From: Flavobacterium sp. ENC
GTDB taxonomy: Bacteria; Bacteroidota; Bacteroidia; Flavobacteriales; Flavobacteriaceae
Direction of reading: 5' to 3'
Assembly (NCBI RefSeq): GCF_020991415.1
Contig: NZ_JAJMOY010000001.1
Coordinates: 186,001-250,000 of the forward strand
Length of the DNA: 64,000 bases
Shown: in pieces, positions 1 to 8,386 of the stretch
How positions within the stretch are numbered: the stretch's first letter is position 1
Layout of the letters: each line of letters opens with the position of its first letter
Program-made: the position numbers and the translations under genes
Notes under the pieces: generated by a model
Database searches by the model: none
What the model was told of the DNA's origin: nothing
What the model saw: only the letters and a program-made list of their open reading frames with translations

Positions 1-1113
1 TACGTGACGGATTACAATATTTTGACGCAATGAAAAACGCAATTCATTCGCAGCGTAATTTTTAATTAAGTCAGCTAACAACCTTGCTTTATCAGTGTAA
101 AAATCTCCTAATAAAACTTTGATTCCGATCGCATAATAGCCCGCTTGTTTCTGTGCAATTACATTCGATTCTTTCCACGCTTCATAAGCGGCTGTATCTT
201 CGATTGTAACCTGCGGCACTTCTAATAATGGTTCCGGAATCGGGCCATCAAAAGCTGTTGTGTCAATTTCGTAAGTTTCAAAAGCGATTGCTTTTTTTTC
301 TTTTTCAACCAAATCAAGGAAAACATCTCTTCCCATTTCTTTGATCAAAAATTTCATACGGGCTTTCATTCTTTTGGCACGCTCGCCGTATCGGTCGAAA
401 ATACGGATGATACCTTCTGCTGTTGGAATAATCTGGTTTACGGGAACAAACTCTGAAAGCAATTCGGCATGTGCAGGCTGGGAACCTAAACCTCCCCCAA
501 ACATGATTTTAAATCCTTTTTCACCATTTACAATTTTAGGTATAAATCCTAAATCATGTAAATAACTCAAAGCGGTATCTTCTTCAGAGGATGAGAACGA
601 AATTTTAAATTTACGTCCCATTTCCTGACAAATTGGATTTCTTAATAAATATTGAAATAAACCATGTGCATAAGGCGAAACGTCAAATGGTTCGTTTACG
701 TCTACACCGGCGAGTTCGCTTCCGGTAATATTTCTAACCGTGTTACCACAAGCTTCACGTAAGGTGATATCGTCTTTCGCCAGGTTTGCCCACAGTTCCG
801 GAGTTCTGTCTAAACTTACGTAGTGAATCTGAATGTCCTGACGTGTTGTTATATGCAAACGTCCTGTTGAATATTCATCAGAAACTTTGGTAATTCGCAC
901 CAATTGTTCGCTCGTTACTTTACCGTAAGGCAATTTAATACGAATCATTTGTACGCCTTCCTGACGTTGTCCGTAGATTCCACGTGCTAAACGAAGACTG
1001 CGAAAACGCTCATCATCAATTTTTCCGCCACGGAATAAGTGAATCTTTTTTTCAAGATCGATAATCTCTTTCTGAACTATCGGATTTTCTATTTCTGTTC
1101 TAAAACTTTCCAT
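1..1113 (-). CDS. Nitrite/sulfite reductase hemoprotein (3' part outside window)
   Basis: The frame opens with ATG at 1113 and stays open to base 1, giving 371 visible residues; the C-terminal part lies outside the window. The visible sequence looks like the ferredoxin-like plus siroheme/4Fe-4S half-repeat of assimilatory nitrite/sulfite reductases, with a TTRQDIQIHY segment and, at the window edge, the matching second segment RQNIVIRHV. The Cys residues that bind the Fe-S/siroheme centre would be in the missing part. It is the last visible gene of a sulfate-assimilation series (permease, cysH, cysD, cysN), so reduction of sulfite to sulfide is more likely than nitrite reduction. No flavoprotein partner is visible, so the electron donor is unknown. 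Confidence 0.9.
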   Translation of the reverse strand, partial: MESFRTEIENPIVQKEIIDLEKKIHLFRGGKIDDERFRSLRLARGIYGQRQEGVQMIRIKLPYGKVTSEQLVRITKVSDEYSTGRLHITTRQDIQIHYVSLDRTPELWANLAKDDITLREACGNTVRNITGSELAGVDVNEPFDVSPYAHGLFQYLLRNPICQEMGRKFKISFSSSEEDTALSYLHDLGFIPKIVNGEKGFKIMFGGGLGSQPAHAELLSEFVPVNQIIPTAEGIIRIFDRYGERAKRMKARMKFLIKEMGRDVFLDLVEKEKKAIAFETYEIDTTAFDGPIPEPLLEVPQVTIEDTAAYEAWKESNVIAQKQAGYYAIGIKVLLGDFYTDKARLLADLIKNYAANELRFSLRQNIVIRHV

Positions 1114-1120
1114 TTCTTTT

Positions 1121-1216
1121 TAATGCTTTAGGCTTTAAGCAATAAGCTGTAGGCTTTCTTGCGTACCGTGTTATACATTTTTTGCTTAAAGCTTACCGCC
1201 TAAAGCGTATTGCTTA
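1121..1216. repeat. Degenerate GCTTTAAGC-type word repeats
   Basis: The gap between the sulfite reductase start and cysN is filled with variants of one short word: gctttaggctttaagc, ataagctgtaggc, gcttaaagcttaccgcc and taaagcg. The same word family fills the gap before thyA at 43,495-43,678. No coding potential was seen. Confidence 0.6.
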
Positions 1217-1227
1217 CAGCAGTGAAA

Positions 1228-2472
1228 CTATCTAATGAATCCTACTCCTGCTGTGGTGTTTGTCGCTGTATCAATCAGGATAAATGCTCCGTTTGATTTA
1301 TTGTCGTTGTAGGCATCAAAATATAAAGGCTTGCTTAATTTGATCGTTACTTCTCCAATTTCGTTGATTGCTAATTGTGTGGCTTCTTTGGTTCCGGAAT
1401 AGTCCGTCGAGATCGTATTCTTGACACTTTCTACTTTGGCCAAAACGGAGTTGGTATTGTGCTGTACAATATATTTGGTACCGGCAACCAGTTTTTTACT
1501 GTCCATCCAACAGACCGTTGTACTGATTTCTTTTTCAATTTTTGGAAGCTCTGATGATTTTACGATCATATCGCCTCTTGTCACATTGATATCGTTTTCT
1601 AATTCGATAGTAATGGATGAACCTGCAGCGGCTTCATCAAATGTTTTATCGAAAAAGTGAATTTTAGATACTTTTGATTCTGTTAAAGAAGGCAAAACGG
1701 TAACCGCATCTCCTACTTTTATTGAATTTCCGTATAATTTTCCGGCATATCCCCTAAAGTCATGGTATTCCTGTGTCTTAGGACGAATTACGGTCTGAAC
1801 CGGAAAACGGGCTTTTCCGGCTTCAAAAACATCCGAAGAATGCAGTCCTTCTAAATGCTCTAAAACGGTTTGACCTGTGTACCAAGGCATATCTTTAGAC
1901 TGATCCACCACGTTTCCGCCGTTGATGGCGCTTAATGGAATGTAGCTTACATTTTGTTCTTTGAATGTGCTTTTAGCATTCAATGCCTGAAAATCAGCTT
2001 TAATTTTATTGTAAACTTCTTCGGAATAATCTACCAAATCCATTTTGTTGATCGCTACAATTACCTCTTTTACACGTAATAAATTATTGATAAAAAAGTG
2101 ACGGTAGGTTTGCTCAATTACGCCTTTTCTGGCATCAATCAAAATGATAGAAACCTGGGAAGTCGAAGCGCCTGTTACCATGTTTCTCGTATATTCTACG
2201 TGACCCGGAGTATCGGCAATGATATAACTTTTCTTTGCTGTCGAAAAATAAATGTGCGCCACATCAATCGTGATTCCCTGCTCTCTTTCGGCTACCAAAC
2301 CATCAGTTGCCAGTGAAAAATCAAGATAATCGTATCCTTTTTGTTTACTGCTTTTTTCGATTGCTTCGATTTTATCTGTCGTCAATGATTTTGTATCGTA
2401 CAATAATCTTCCGATCAAAGTACTTTTTCCGTCATCTACACTTCCTGCTGTTGCTATTTTTAAAACTTCCAT
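1228..2472 (-). CDS. cysN: Sulfate adenylyltransferase subunit 1 (GTPase)
   Basis: This is the regulatory GTPase subunit of ATP sulfurylase. It couples GTP hydrolysis to formation of APS by CysD. A P-loop AGSVDDGKST occupies residues 9-18, followed by DTPGH (G3) and NKMD (G4), then EF-Tu-like beta-barrel domains to residue 414. The length fits a stand-alone CysN with no fused APS-kinase (CysC) domain, which agrees with the APS-type reductase encoded next to it. It lies 155 bases after cysD in the same direction and ahead of the sulfite reductase. Confidence 0.95.
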   Translation of the reverse strand: MEVLKIATAGSVDDGKSTLIGRLLYDTKSLTTDKIEAIEKSSKQKGYDYLDFSLATDGLVAEREQGITIDVAHIYFSTAKKSYIIADTPGHVEYTRNMVTGASTSQVSIILIDARKGVIEQTYRHFFINNLLRVKEVIVAINKMDLVDYSEEVYNKIKADFQALNAKSTFKEQNVSYIPLSAINGGNVVDQSKDMPWYTGQTVLEHLEGLHSSDVFEAGKARFPVQTVIRPKTQEYHDFRGYAGKLYGNSIKVGDAVTVLPSLTESKVSKIHFFDKTFDEAAAGSSITIELENDINVTRGDMIVKSSELPKIEKEISTTVCWMDSKKLVAGTKYIVQHNTNSVLAKVESVKNTISTDYSGTKEATQLAINEIGEVTIKLSKPLYFDAYNDNKSNGAFILIDTATNTTAGVGFIR

Positions 2473-2485
2473 TCTTGTATTTTGT

Positions 2486-2630
2486 TTCAGGTTTAAAATT
2501 TTAGTTTCAGGTTTCAGGTTGCTCCCTTTGAATTAAAATTTAAAACTGTATGTTTTTGTTTTTCTGATTTCGTTTTTAATTACGTTCCGAATTGCATTAA
2601 TAATTCACAATTCATAACTCATAATTATTA
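2486..2630. repeat. TTTCAGG and ATTCATAA word repeats
   Basis: The cysD-cysN gap contains tandem-like copies of ttcaggttt (2486-2520) and a second family of short words, attcacaattcataactcat (about 2603-2622). The TTTCAGG word recurs between cysH and cysD (3539-3565) and between fbaA and accD (52,451-52,511). Confidence 0.55.
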
Positions 2631-3527
2631 AAAGTATCCTTGTTGTTTTCTCTTTTCCATTGCGGCTTCAGAACGTTTGTCATCAATTCTGGCACCTCTT
2701 TCAGAAATCGTTGAAGTTCTGATTTCCCCTACTACTTCCTGAATGGTTGCAGCATAAGAATCAACTGCGGCTGTACAAGTCATATCGCCAACGGTTCTGA
2801 AGCGAACAATTCGTTCTTCGATTTGTTCGTCTTCTTCCTGGTACACAAAAGGAGAATGTGACCAGATTAAACCGTCTCTCAAAAAAACCTTTCTTTTATG
2901 TGAAAAATAGATCGACGGAATTTCGATGTGCTCTTTCTCAATATAGCTCCAGACATCTAACTCTGTCCAGTTTGAAATTGGGAAAACACGAACGTTCTGA
3001 CCATTTTCTATTTTTCCATTCAAAATATCAAATAACTCCGGGCGTTGATTTTTTTCGTCCCACTGACCGAAATCATCACGAACTGAAAAAATACGCTCTT
3101 TTGCTCTTGCTTTTTCTTCATCACGACGTGCACCACCAATACAGGCATCAAACTTAAATTCTTCGATGGCATCTAAAAGCGTGATCGTCTGTAAGCTGTT
3201 TCTACTGGAATATTTTCCGGTTTCCTCCACTACTTTTCCTTCATCAATGGCATCCTGAACATTACGAACGATCAGCTCTAAACCTAATTCTTCTACCAGT
3301 TTATCCCTGAAAGCGATTGTTTCAGGAAAATTGTGTCCCGTATCAACGTGTAAAAGAGGAAACGGAATCTTTGCAGGAAAAAAAGCTTTTTGGGCCAAAC
3401 GAACTAATGTTATAGAATCTTTTCCTCCCGAAAAAAGTAAAACCGGTTTGTCAAACTGTGAAATTACTTCTCTGAAAATGTATATGGCTTCACTCTCTAA
3501 AGCGTTTGTTTTTAATACTGAACTCAT
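2628..3527 (-). CDS. cysD: Sulfate adenylyltransferase subunit 2
   Basis: This is the catalytic ATP-pyrophosphatase subunit of ATP sulfurylase, forming APS from sulfate and ATP in the cytoplasm. The PP-loop SGGKDS is at residues 33-38, followed by the HVDTGHNFPET segment and a conserved GGARRDEEKARAKER stretch. At 299 residues it matches the CysD family length. It sits between cysH and cysN on the same strand. Confidence 0.96.
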   Translation of the reverse strand: MSSVLKTNALESEAIYIFREVISQFDKPVLLFSGGKDSITLVRLAQKAFFPAKIPFPLLHVDTGHNFPETIAFRDKLVEELGLELIVRNVQDAIDEGKVVEETGKYSSRNSLQTITLLDAIEEFKFDACIGGARRDEEKARAKERIFSVRDDFGQWDEKNQRPELFDILNGKIENGQNVRVFPISNWTELDVWSYIEKEHIEIPSIYFSHKRKVFLRDGLIWSHSPFVYQEEDEQIEERIVRFRTVGDMTCTAAVDSYAATIQEVVGEIRTSTISERGARIDDKRSEAAMEKRKQQGYF

Positions 3528-3538
3528 TGTGTTTTTTT

Positions 3539-3565
3539 GTTTCAGGTTTCAGGTTTCAGGTTTAG
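3539..3565. repeat. Tandem TTTCAGG repeats
   Basis: Three consecutive copies of ttcaggt(t) sit directly upstream of the cysD start in the cysH-cysD gap. The word is the same as in the next gap downstream. Confidence 0.6.
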
Positions 3566-3732
3566 GTTGTTTTACCTTGTCTGAAATCTTAAACTATCGT
3601 TATTCTGTTTTTTTGTTTCTTTTTGTTCAACAGATTAAATCCGTTGCTCCAATCTTAATTCTTTACTCTTTATTCTATTCTCTATTTTCTATTCTCCAGA
3701 ACCAAGTCTTGTCTCTGGCTTCTTGCTTCCAA

Positions 3733-4443
3733 CTAGTCTTTCCTAGCCCCATGCAAACCACACTCCTTATGACTCGATTCCCACCACCATCTTCCGGCTC
3801 TGATATCCTCTCCGGGGAAAATGGCTCTGGTACAAGGCGCACAGCCAATGCTTACGAAACCTTCTTTGTGCAGGGCATTCTGCGGAACATTAAATTCTTT
3901 CAGGTGATTTTCTACTTCTTCTAAACTCCATTTTAGTAACGGATTGAATTTTATGATTTCAAAACCGCCATCATATTCAAAAAGGTTTAAATCGTGCCTG
4001 TTTTCGGATTGTTCGGCTCTTAGACCCGTAATCCAGACGGCATTTCCGGATAAAGCTTTTCGTAGCGGCACTACTTTTCGGATAAAACAGCATTCTTTTC
4101 TGTTTTCAACCGAATCGTAAAAGCTGTTCGGGCCTTTGGTCTGAAGTAAGTTTTCTACCGCTGCTGCTTCCGGAAAATAAACCTCAATCTGTTTTTTATA
4201 CTTTTTTAATGTTCTGTGAAAAACATCATAGGTTTCCTGAAATAATCTTCCGGTATCTAACGTAAACACCGTGATGGCCAAATCATTTTTAAAGATAAAA
4301 TCAGTAATTACCTGATCTTCCTGTCCAAATGAAGTTGAAAAAATTACTTTCCCGGGATACTCATCAGCCAAAAAAGCCAATGTTTGTTCCAGTGTAAAGT
4401 CTTTTGTTTTTTCTAATAATAATTCTGTAACTGTCGCGCTCAT
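3733..4443 (-). CDS. cysH: APS reductase (CysH family, Fe-S type)
   Basis: It reduces adenylylated sulfate to sulfite using thioredoxin. The 236-residue protein has an STSFGQED P-loop-like segment at residues 36-43 and the C-terminal ECGLH motif with the catalytic Cys228. It also has the Cys pairs of the 4Fe-4S cluster, C118-C119 and C201/C204 (CAPC). The double Cys pair is the family mark of APS-using enzymes as opposed to PAPS-using ones, and no APS kinase is seen nearby. It follows the permease gene by 26 bases and is likely cotranscribed with it. Confidence 0.95.
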   Translation of the reverse strand: MSATVTELLLEKTKDFTLEQTLAFLADEYPGKVIFSTSFGQEDQVITDFIFKNDLAITVFTLDTGRLFQETYDVFHRTLKKYKKQIEVYFPEAAAVENLLQTKGPNSFYDSVENRKECCFIRKVVPLRKALSGNAVWITGLRAEQSENRHDLNLFEYDGGFEIIKFNPLLKWSLEEVENHLKEFNVPQNALHKEGFVSIGCAPCTRAIFPGEDIRAGRWWWESSHKECGLHGARKD

Positions 4444-4469
4444 ATTCTCTTTCTCCTTCTAAATTTATC

Positions 4470-5402
4470 TTATAATAATTTAGATAATGTTTTTAAACTC
4501 AATAAGATGATTAGTATTCCAACCGCAATCATCATTGGTTTTCTTTTTATTTTATTTACTAAAAATGCGGCTAATGGTGCCGAAATTACGCCTCCTAAAA
4601 TCAAACCGATAATCACCTGCCATCCGTGAATTCCTCCAAAAAGCATGAAGGTGATACCACTTGCAAATGAAATCGCAAACTCAGCTGCATTTACGGAACC
4701 GATTGTATATCTCGGGTTTCTTCCTCTTCCTAATAATGTTGAAGTCACAATGGGTCCCCAGCCGCCGCCACCGACAGAATCCATAAAACCTCCAAAAACA
4801 GCTAAAACACTTAATTTTTTAGTTTTCTTTTTTACAATGTTTTTTTTCAGGGCCTTTTTGATAATGATAATAGCCAGAATAATCATGTAAACGGCAATAA
4901 AGGGCTTGATAACATCTCCATTAATCACATCTGACAATAAATAAGCACCTGTTATGGAACCTAAAACTCCCGGAATCAATAAATGTTTTACGAGTTTTTT
5001 ATTGATATTTCCAAATCGGTGATGTGAAAGTGCCGATGCTCCTGTTGTAAACATTTCTGACACGTGCACCGCAGTACTGCTCACCACCGGAGGTACTCCG
5101 TATGCCAGTAAAAATGAAGTGGAAGTTGCTCCGTAACCCATTCCTAAAGTTCCGTCTACCAACTGGGCGAAAACCCCAATTAAGAAGAAAACCAAAAGTT
5201 CCTGATTAAAACCGCCTACGAATCCATCCCAGGTAAATTCAGCATAATGGTTATAACCAAGTGTTGCTAATAAACCAATTAACAAGACAACCGGTATGAT
5301 AATCCATAATCTCTCTTTTAAAGAAACTTCAGACTTTACTTCAACTGCGTTTATTTCCAATCCTTTCTCCATAATTTTTGAACCATCTTTATTTAAATCC
5401 AT
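4470..5402 (-). CDS. TSUP-family sulfite/sulfate permease
   Basis: This is a multi-pass inner-membrane protein of the TauE/SafE (TSUP) family. It has repeated hydrophobic segments, the family's Gly-rich DGTLGMGYGAT and DSVGGGGWGP motifs in the two halves, and a hydrophilic N-terminal tail of about 30 residues. As first gene of the cys operon it probably moves sulfate or another sulfur oxyanion. The start at 5402 fits a predicted transcription start near 5427; an internal ATG at 5372 is an alternative. Confidence 0.88.
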   Translation of the reverse strand: MDLNKDGSKIMEKGLEINAVEVKSEVSLKERLWIIIPVVLLIGLLATLGYNHYAEFTWDGFVGGFNQELLVFFLIGVFAQLVDGTLGMGYGATSTSFLLAYGVPPVVSSTAVHVSEMFTTGASALSHHRFGNINKKLVKHLLIPGVLGSITGAYLLSDVINGDVIKPFIAVYMIILAIIIIKKALKKNIVKKKTKKLSVLAVFGGFMDSVGGGGWGPIVTSTLLGRGRNPRYTIGSVNAAEFAISFASGITFMLFGGIHGWQVIIGLILGGVISAPLAAFLVNKIKRKPMMIAVGILIILLSLKTLSKLL

Positions 5403-5430
5403 TATCCTATAGGCTTAGTAGATTACTATG

Positions 5431-5460
5431 CAAAATTAGTATTTATTTGTAAATATCAAA
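5431..5460 (-). promoter_or_regulatory. Bacteroidota-type promoter of the cys operon
   Basis: Read on the minus strand: TTTG at 5460-5457, an 18-base spacer, then TAATTTTG at 5438-5431, a full match to the TAnnTTTG -7 consensus. Transcription would start near 5427, leaving only about 25 bases before the permease start. There is no room for a leader peptide or riboswitch, so this operon is probably controlled at initiation. Confidence 0.75.
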
Positions 5461-5658
5461 ACAATATCCGGATTTTTTAATTGAAAAAACAACTGAACAC
5501 CAAACATTTAAAATAAAACTTACGTTTTCTATCTAAATTGATACTACTTTGAGAATTAGCCCTAACAATAACAAACTAAAAAACAATAACTTAGCAATAA
5601 TTAGAAACCACTACACATAACGTCTATAAAATCGATAGGATTGTAGTTAATTAGTTAT

Positions 5659-5666
5659 TATTTTTG
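5659..5666 (+). promoter_or_regulatory. -7 element of the divergent permease promoter
   Basis: TATTTTTG matches TAnnTTTG and lies 16 bases before the ATG at 5683. No good -33 TTTG was seen at the expected spacing. Confidence 0.45.
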
Positions 5667-5682
5667 GCAAAATTTTTTAGGT

Positions 5683-6465
5683 ATGGATTTTCAGATAGGA
5701 ATAGTAATTGCGGGCTTAGTCGTTGGTTTTATCGTAGGAATGACCGGAGTTGGCGGCGGTTCTTTGATGACTCCGATTTTATTGTGGTTCAACATTCCTC
5801 CTACAACCGCTGTTGGAACTGATTTATTGTACGCCGCTTTTACCAAAATGGGCGGTGTATATGTGCATAATAAAAAAAGTAATATCAACTGGAAGATTAC
5901 GGGCTGGCTTTCTCTCGGAAGTGTGCCGGCTGCCCTGATCACTTTGTGGATATTAGAAAGTATCAAAACCGATATTACCACCCTGAATGCATTGATTAAA
6001 TACAGTTTAGGCTGGGCATTGCTTTTTACTTCTGTGGCGATTTTGTTTAAAAACAGGATTATGAAGTTTTCTAAAAAACATGCCGGCGACCGCTTTCACA
6101 AAGAGAGTACGACTCAGAATGTACTGACTGTTGCTATTGGTGTGTTATTGGGCGCTACTGTAACACTGACCTCGATTGGTGCGGGTGCATTGGGAACAGT
6201 AACTTTATTTTTCCTCTATCCGTTGCTGCCCACTCCGAAATTAGTAGGAACTGAAATCGCACATGCGGTACCCTTAACTCTTGTAGCAGGAATTGGACAT
6301 GCTTCAATGGGAAATCTGGATTTGGTTTTACTCGGACAATTGTTATTGGGATCCTTACCCGGAATTTACATCGGAAGTATGTTAAGCGGAAAAGTTCCTG
6401 ATTTACTTTTAAGAAACGCTATTGCCGTAATGTTGTTTATGGTAGGCTATAAATTGATTTTTTAA
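5683..6465 (+). CDS. TSUP-family membrane transporter
   Basis: This is a second TauE/SafE permease, 260 residues, divergent from the cys operon. The N-terminal motif GMTGVGGGSLMTP and the second-half repeat TSIGAGALGTV are the two Gly-rich family signatures; about eight membrane segments are visible. It is clearly distinct from the other permease and may carry a different sulfur species or run in the other direction (for example sulfite export). Substrate cannot be told from sequence. Confidence 0.88.
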   Translation: MDFQIGIVIAGLVVGFIVGMTGVGGGSLMTPILLWFNIPPTTAVGTDLLYAAFTKMGGVYVHNKKSNINWKITGWLSLGSVPAALITLWILESIKTDITTLNALIKYSLGWALLFTSVAILFKNRIMKFSKKHAGDRFHKESTTQNVLTVAIGVLLGATVTLTSIGAGALGTVTLFFLYPLLPTPKLVGTEIAHAVPLTLVAGIGHASMGNLDLVLLGQLLLGSLPGIYIGSMLSGKVPDLLLRNAIAVMLFMVGYKLIF

Positions 6466-6500
6466 ACCTTTACTTTAGAAAATAAAAAATATTACGCTGT

Positions 6501-6541
6501 AAAAAAAAACCATTTCAGCAAGTTTCCTCCTGTGAAATGAT
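6501..6541 (-). terminator. Intrinsic terminator after the Rrf2 gene
   Basis: On the minus strand a stem with arms CATTTCA and TGAAATG is followed by GG and a run of nine T. It lies about 45 bases past the Rrf2 stop codon. Confidence 0.7.
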
Positions 6542-6586
6542 CTTTAAATTATAATTTTTCAATAAATTCCTATCGTTTGCTAATTC

Positions 6587-6997
6587 TTAAAAAGCAATAT
6601 CTGCTAACGAATTGCTTTCCAGTATTTTAAGTGTATTGTCCCTAACCTCCGTCATTAAACGTCTTGCGGCGCAGGTGGACTCGTCATCACAATCATCGCA
6701 TCGCTCATAAAAATTATGACTTGCACAAGGCAGCAATGCAATCGGACCTTCCAGAATACGGTACACTTTGGCCATACTGATGTCTTTCGGATCTTTAATT
6801 AAGTAATACCCGCCGCCCTTTCCTTTTTTAGCACCAAGGAAACCGGAGTTTCTTAACAGCAACAAAATACTTTCCAGGAATTTAATTGAAATATGTTCGC
6901 TCTTTGCAATTTCAGCAATTTGTACAGGTTCGTTATTCTCGCGTCTTGCTAAATAAGTTAAAGCTTTGATTCCGTATTTTGTTTTCTTTGAAAGCAC
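6587..6997 (-). CDS. Rrf2-family transcriptional regulator with four cysteines
   Basis: The 136-residue protein has the N-terminal winged helix of Rrf2 regulators (MLSKKTKYGIKALTYLA at the start, GAKKGKGGGYYL as the wing). The C-terminal part carries Cys at 91, 100, 103 and 109. Rrf2 proteins such as IscR and NsrR bind Fe-S clusters with three Cys in this region, while CymR controls cysteine metabolism without a cluster. Its place between the sulfate-uptake genes and the methionine genes makes it a candidate regulator of sulfur assimilation; that is inference. Confidence 0.9.
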   Translation of the reverse strand: MLSKKTKYGIKALTYLARRENNEPVQIAEIAKSEHISIKFLESILLLLRNSGFLGAKKGKGGGYYLIKDPKDISMAKVYRILEGPIALLPCASHNFYERCDDCDDESTCAARRLMTEVRDNTLKILESNSLADIAF

Positions 6998-7003
6998 TTT
7001 TGA

Positions 7004-7047
7004 ATATTTTAGATTTTAGAGTGTTGATTTTAGATTTTTATCTAAAT
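7004..7047. repeat. TAGATTTT word repeats
   Basis: Copies of tttagatttt upstream of the Rrf2 gene. The same word family is found at 8340-8383, 22,672-22,738 and 41,588-41,729. Confidence 0.5.
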
Positions 7048-7132
7048 CCGCAAACTTATATTTTTAAATAACAAAAATATGCTTTTTATATGAGAATACT
7101 AACAAGATGAAATTTAAATTCTACTTTACCTA

Positions 7133-7672
7133 TCAAATTACTTCTTTGGCTCCAATTAAATTCAATTCTTGCAGTTTCATTTCATCCTCTAAGACATTTT
7201 TTTCAACTACATAGGTATTAGAAAGAGAATCATGCCACATTCTTCCTGATTCTCCTAAAAAAGATAAAGCCTCAAAAGGAATAAAACGACATAATGTTCT
7301 TTTGAAAATAACAGCAACACCAGGTTTTACTCCATATTCATTAATTATAATGCTACCTGTCATGATCTTACCTAAAGTTCTGCCCGAAAGACTCTCAAAA
7401 ATAAAATAGTAAATCATAGCAAAAGATAAATACGTTCCTGTGAATCCAAGATAAATCAAAATTTCTTCCCACATTCTATAGATATCCCATTGTAAAATAT
7501 TTCCCGTAAGTACAATAAGTAGTGAAACAATAAATATCGAAATAAGAATAAAGGCAAAATCAATAATACAGTTAAAGAAACGATCACGATCAGAAGTTAG
7601 TAATTTCTTTTCAGGAACATCTATAAAGGGATTCCCATTTTGATCTTTATTCTTTAATCTAATCGTTTTCAT
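7133..7672 (-). CDS. RDD-family membrane protein
   Basis: The 179-residue protein has an RDRFFNCIIDFAF segment after a short cytoplasmic start, two more hydrophobic stretches, and the family-typical GRTLGKIMTGS loop followed by FKRTLCRFIPFEALSFL. Function is unknown for most RDD proteins. It lies 5 bases after a paralogous gene and is presumably cotranscribed with it. Confidence 0.85.
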   Translation of the reverse strand: MKTIRLKNKDQNGNPFIDVPEKKLLTSDRDRFFNCIIDFAFILISIFIVSLLIVLTGNILQWDIYRMWEEILIYLGFTGTYLSFAMIYYFIFESLSGRTLGKIMTGSIIINEYGVKPGVAVIFKRTLCRFIPFEALSFLGESGRMWHDSLSNTYVVEKNVLEDEMKLQELNLIGAKEVI

Positions 7673-7677
7673 TTTTT

Positions 7678-8187
7678 TTATGATTCTGTTTCCTGAACAC
7701 CAATTAAGTTAAATTCATGAAATATTTTCACTTCTTCATCTAAAGCTTTTTTATTCACGACATAAGTATCAGACATTGAATCATGCCATCCTCTTCCTGA
7801 ACTTCTCAGAAACGAAAGTCCGTCAAAAGGAATTACTCTGCATAAGCTTCTTTTAAAAATAGTTCCAAAATCAGGTTTTTCGCCATTCTCATCCACTACA
7901 ATTGTACCTGTGATTAGTTTAGCCAAAGATCTTCCAAAGAAACCTTCGGTCACGGTATAATAAATAATCGTGAAAAGAATAAAAAGTATTCTTCCTTCTA
8001 AGTCACCAATATTATCCATCCAGTTCGCTAATCCGTTCAACCCTAAAAGAGCCCCAAGAAATCCTAAAAAAATAGCTAAAAGAAAGATGAATGCCAGAAT
8101 AAAGATAGTATCCAGAAGATAATTAAGAAATCTCTGTCCCCCTGAAACTAATAATTTGTCATCAAGAATGTAAGTAGAGTTGCTCAT
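7678..8187 (-). CDS. RDD-family membrane protein (tandem paralog)
   Basis: At 169 residues it is collinear with the next gene: GQRFLNYLLDTIF, GRSLAKLITGTIVVDENGEKP, FKRSLCRVIPFDGLSFL, and a shared GRGWHDSMSDTYVV near the end. The match to the neighbour is strong in the C-terminal half and weaker in the first membrane hairpin. This indicates a tandem duplication that has since diverged. Confidence 0.85.
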   Translation of the reverse strand: MSNSTYILDDKLLVSGGQRFLNYLLDTIFILAFIFLLAIFLGFLGALLGLNGLANWMDNIGDLEGRILFILFTIIYYTVTEGFFGRSLAKLITGTIVVDENGEKPDFGTIFKRSLCRVIPFDGLSFLRSSGRGWHDSMSDTYVVNKKALDEEVKIFHEFNLIGVQETES

Positions 8188-8278
8188 GTTTGGTTTGGTT
8201 TTAAGTTTATGATTAGTAATCGTATTTTAATCTTAGTCCGGACAAAAGTATACTTTTTAGCCAAACCGCAATAAAAAG

Positions 8279-8325
8279 AATAACGATTTTTAACCGTAAT
8301 TAAATTACAGCCAAAAATCGTTATT
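8279..8325 (-). terminator. Probable terminator after the sulfhydrylase gene
   Basis: A perfect 13-base inverted repeat (AATAACGATTTTT at 8279-8291, AAAAATCGTTATT at 8313-8325) is followed on the minus strand by CTTTTTATT. It lies about 60 bases past the stop at 8387, with TAGATTT-type repeats between. Confidence 0.65.
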
Positions 8326-8386
8326 TATAACCTGCATTATAGATTTCTAACAATCTAAAATCAGAAATCTAAACTCTAAAATTTAT

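Noticed and set aside
1121..1216. CRISPR-like or tRNA-like structure in the repeat gaps
   Set aside because: Repeats are short, degenerate and without unique spacers of constant length; no cas gene and no cloverleaf is present.
3331..3924. 197-residue plus-strand frame across the cysD start and cysH end
   Set aside because: It lies antisense to two clear genes; its residues read as low-complexity complement of the repeat-rich gap and it has no recognisable domain.
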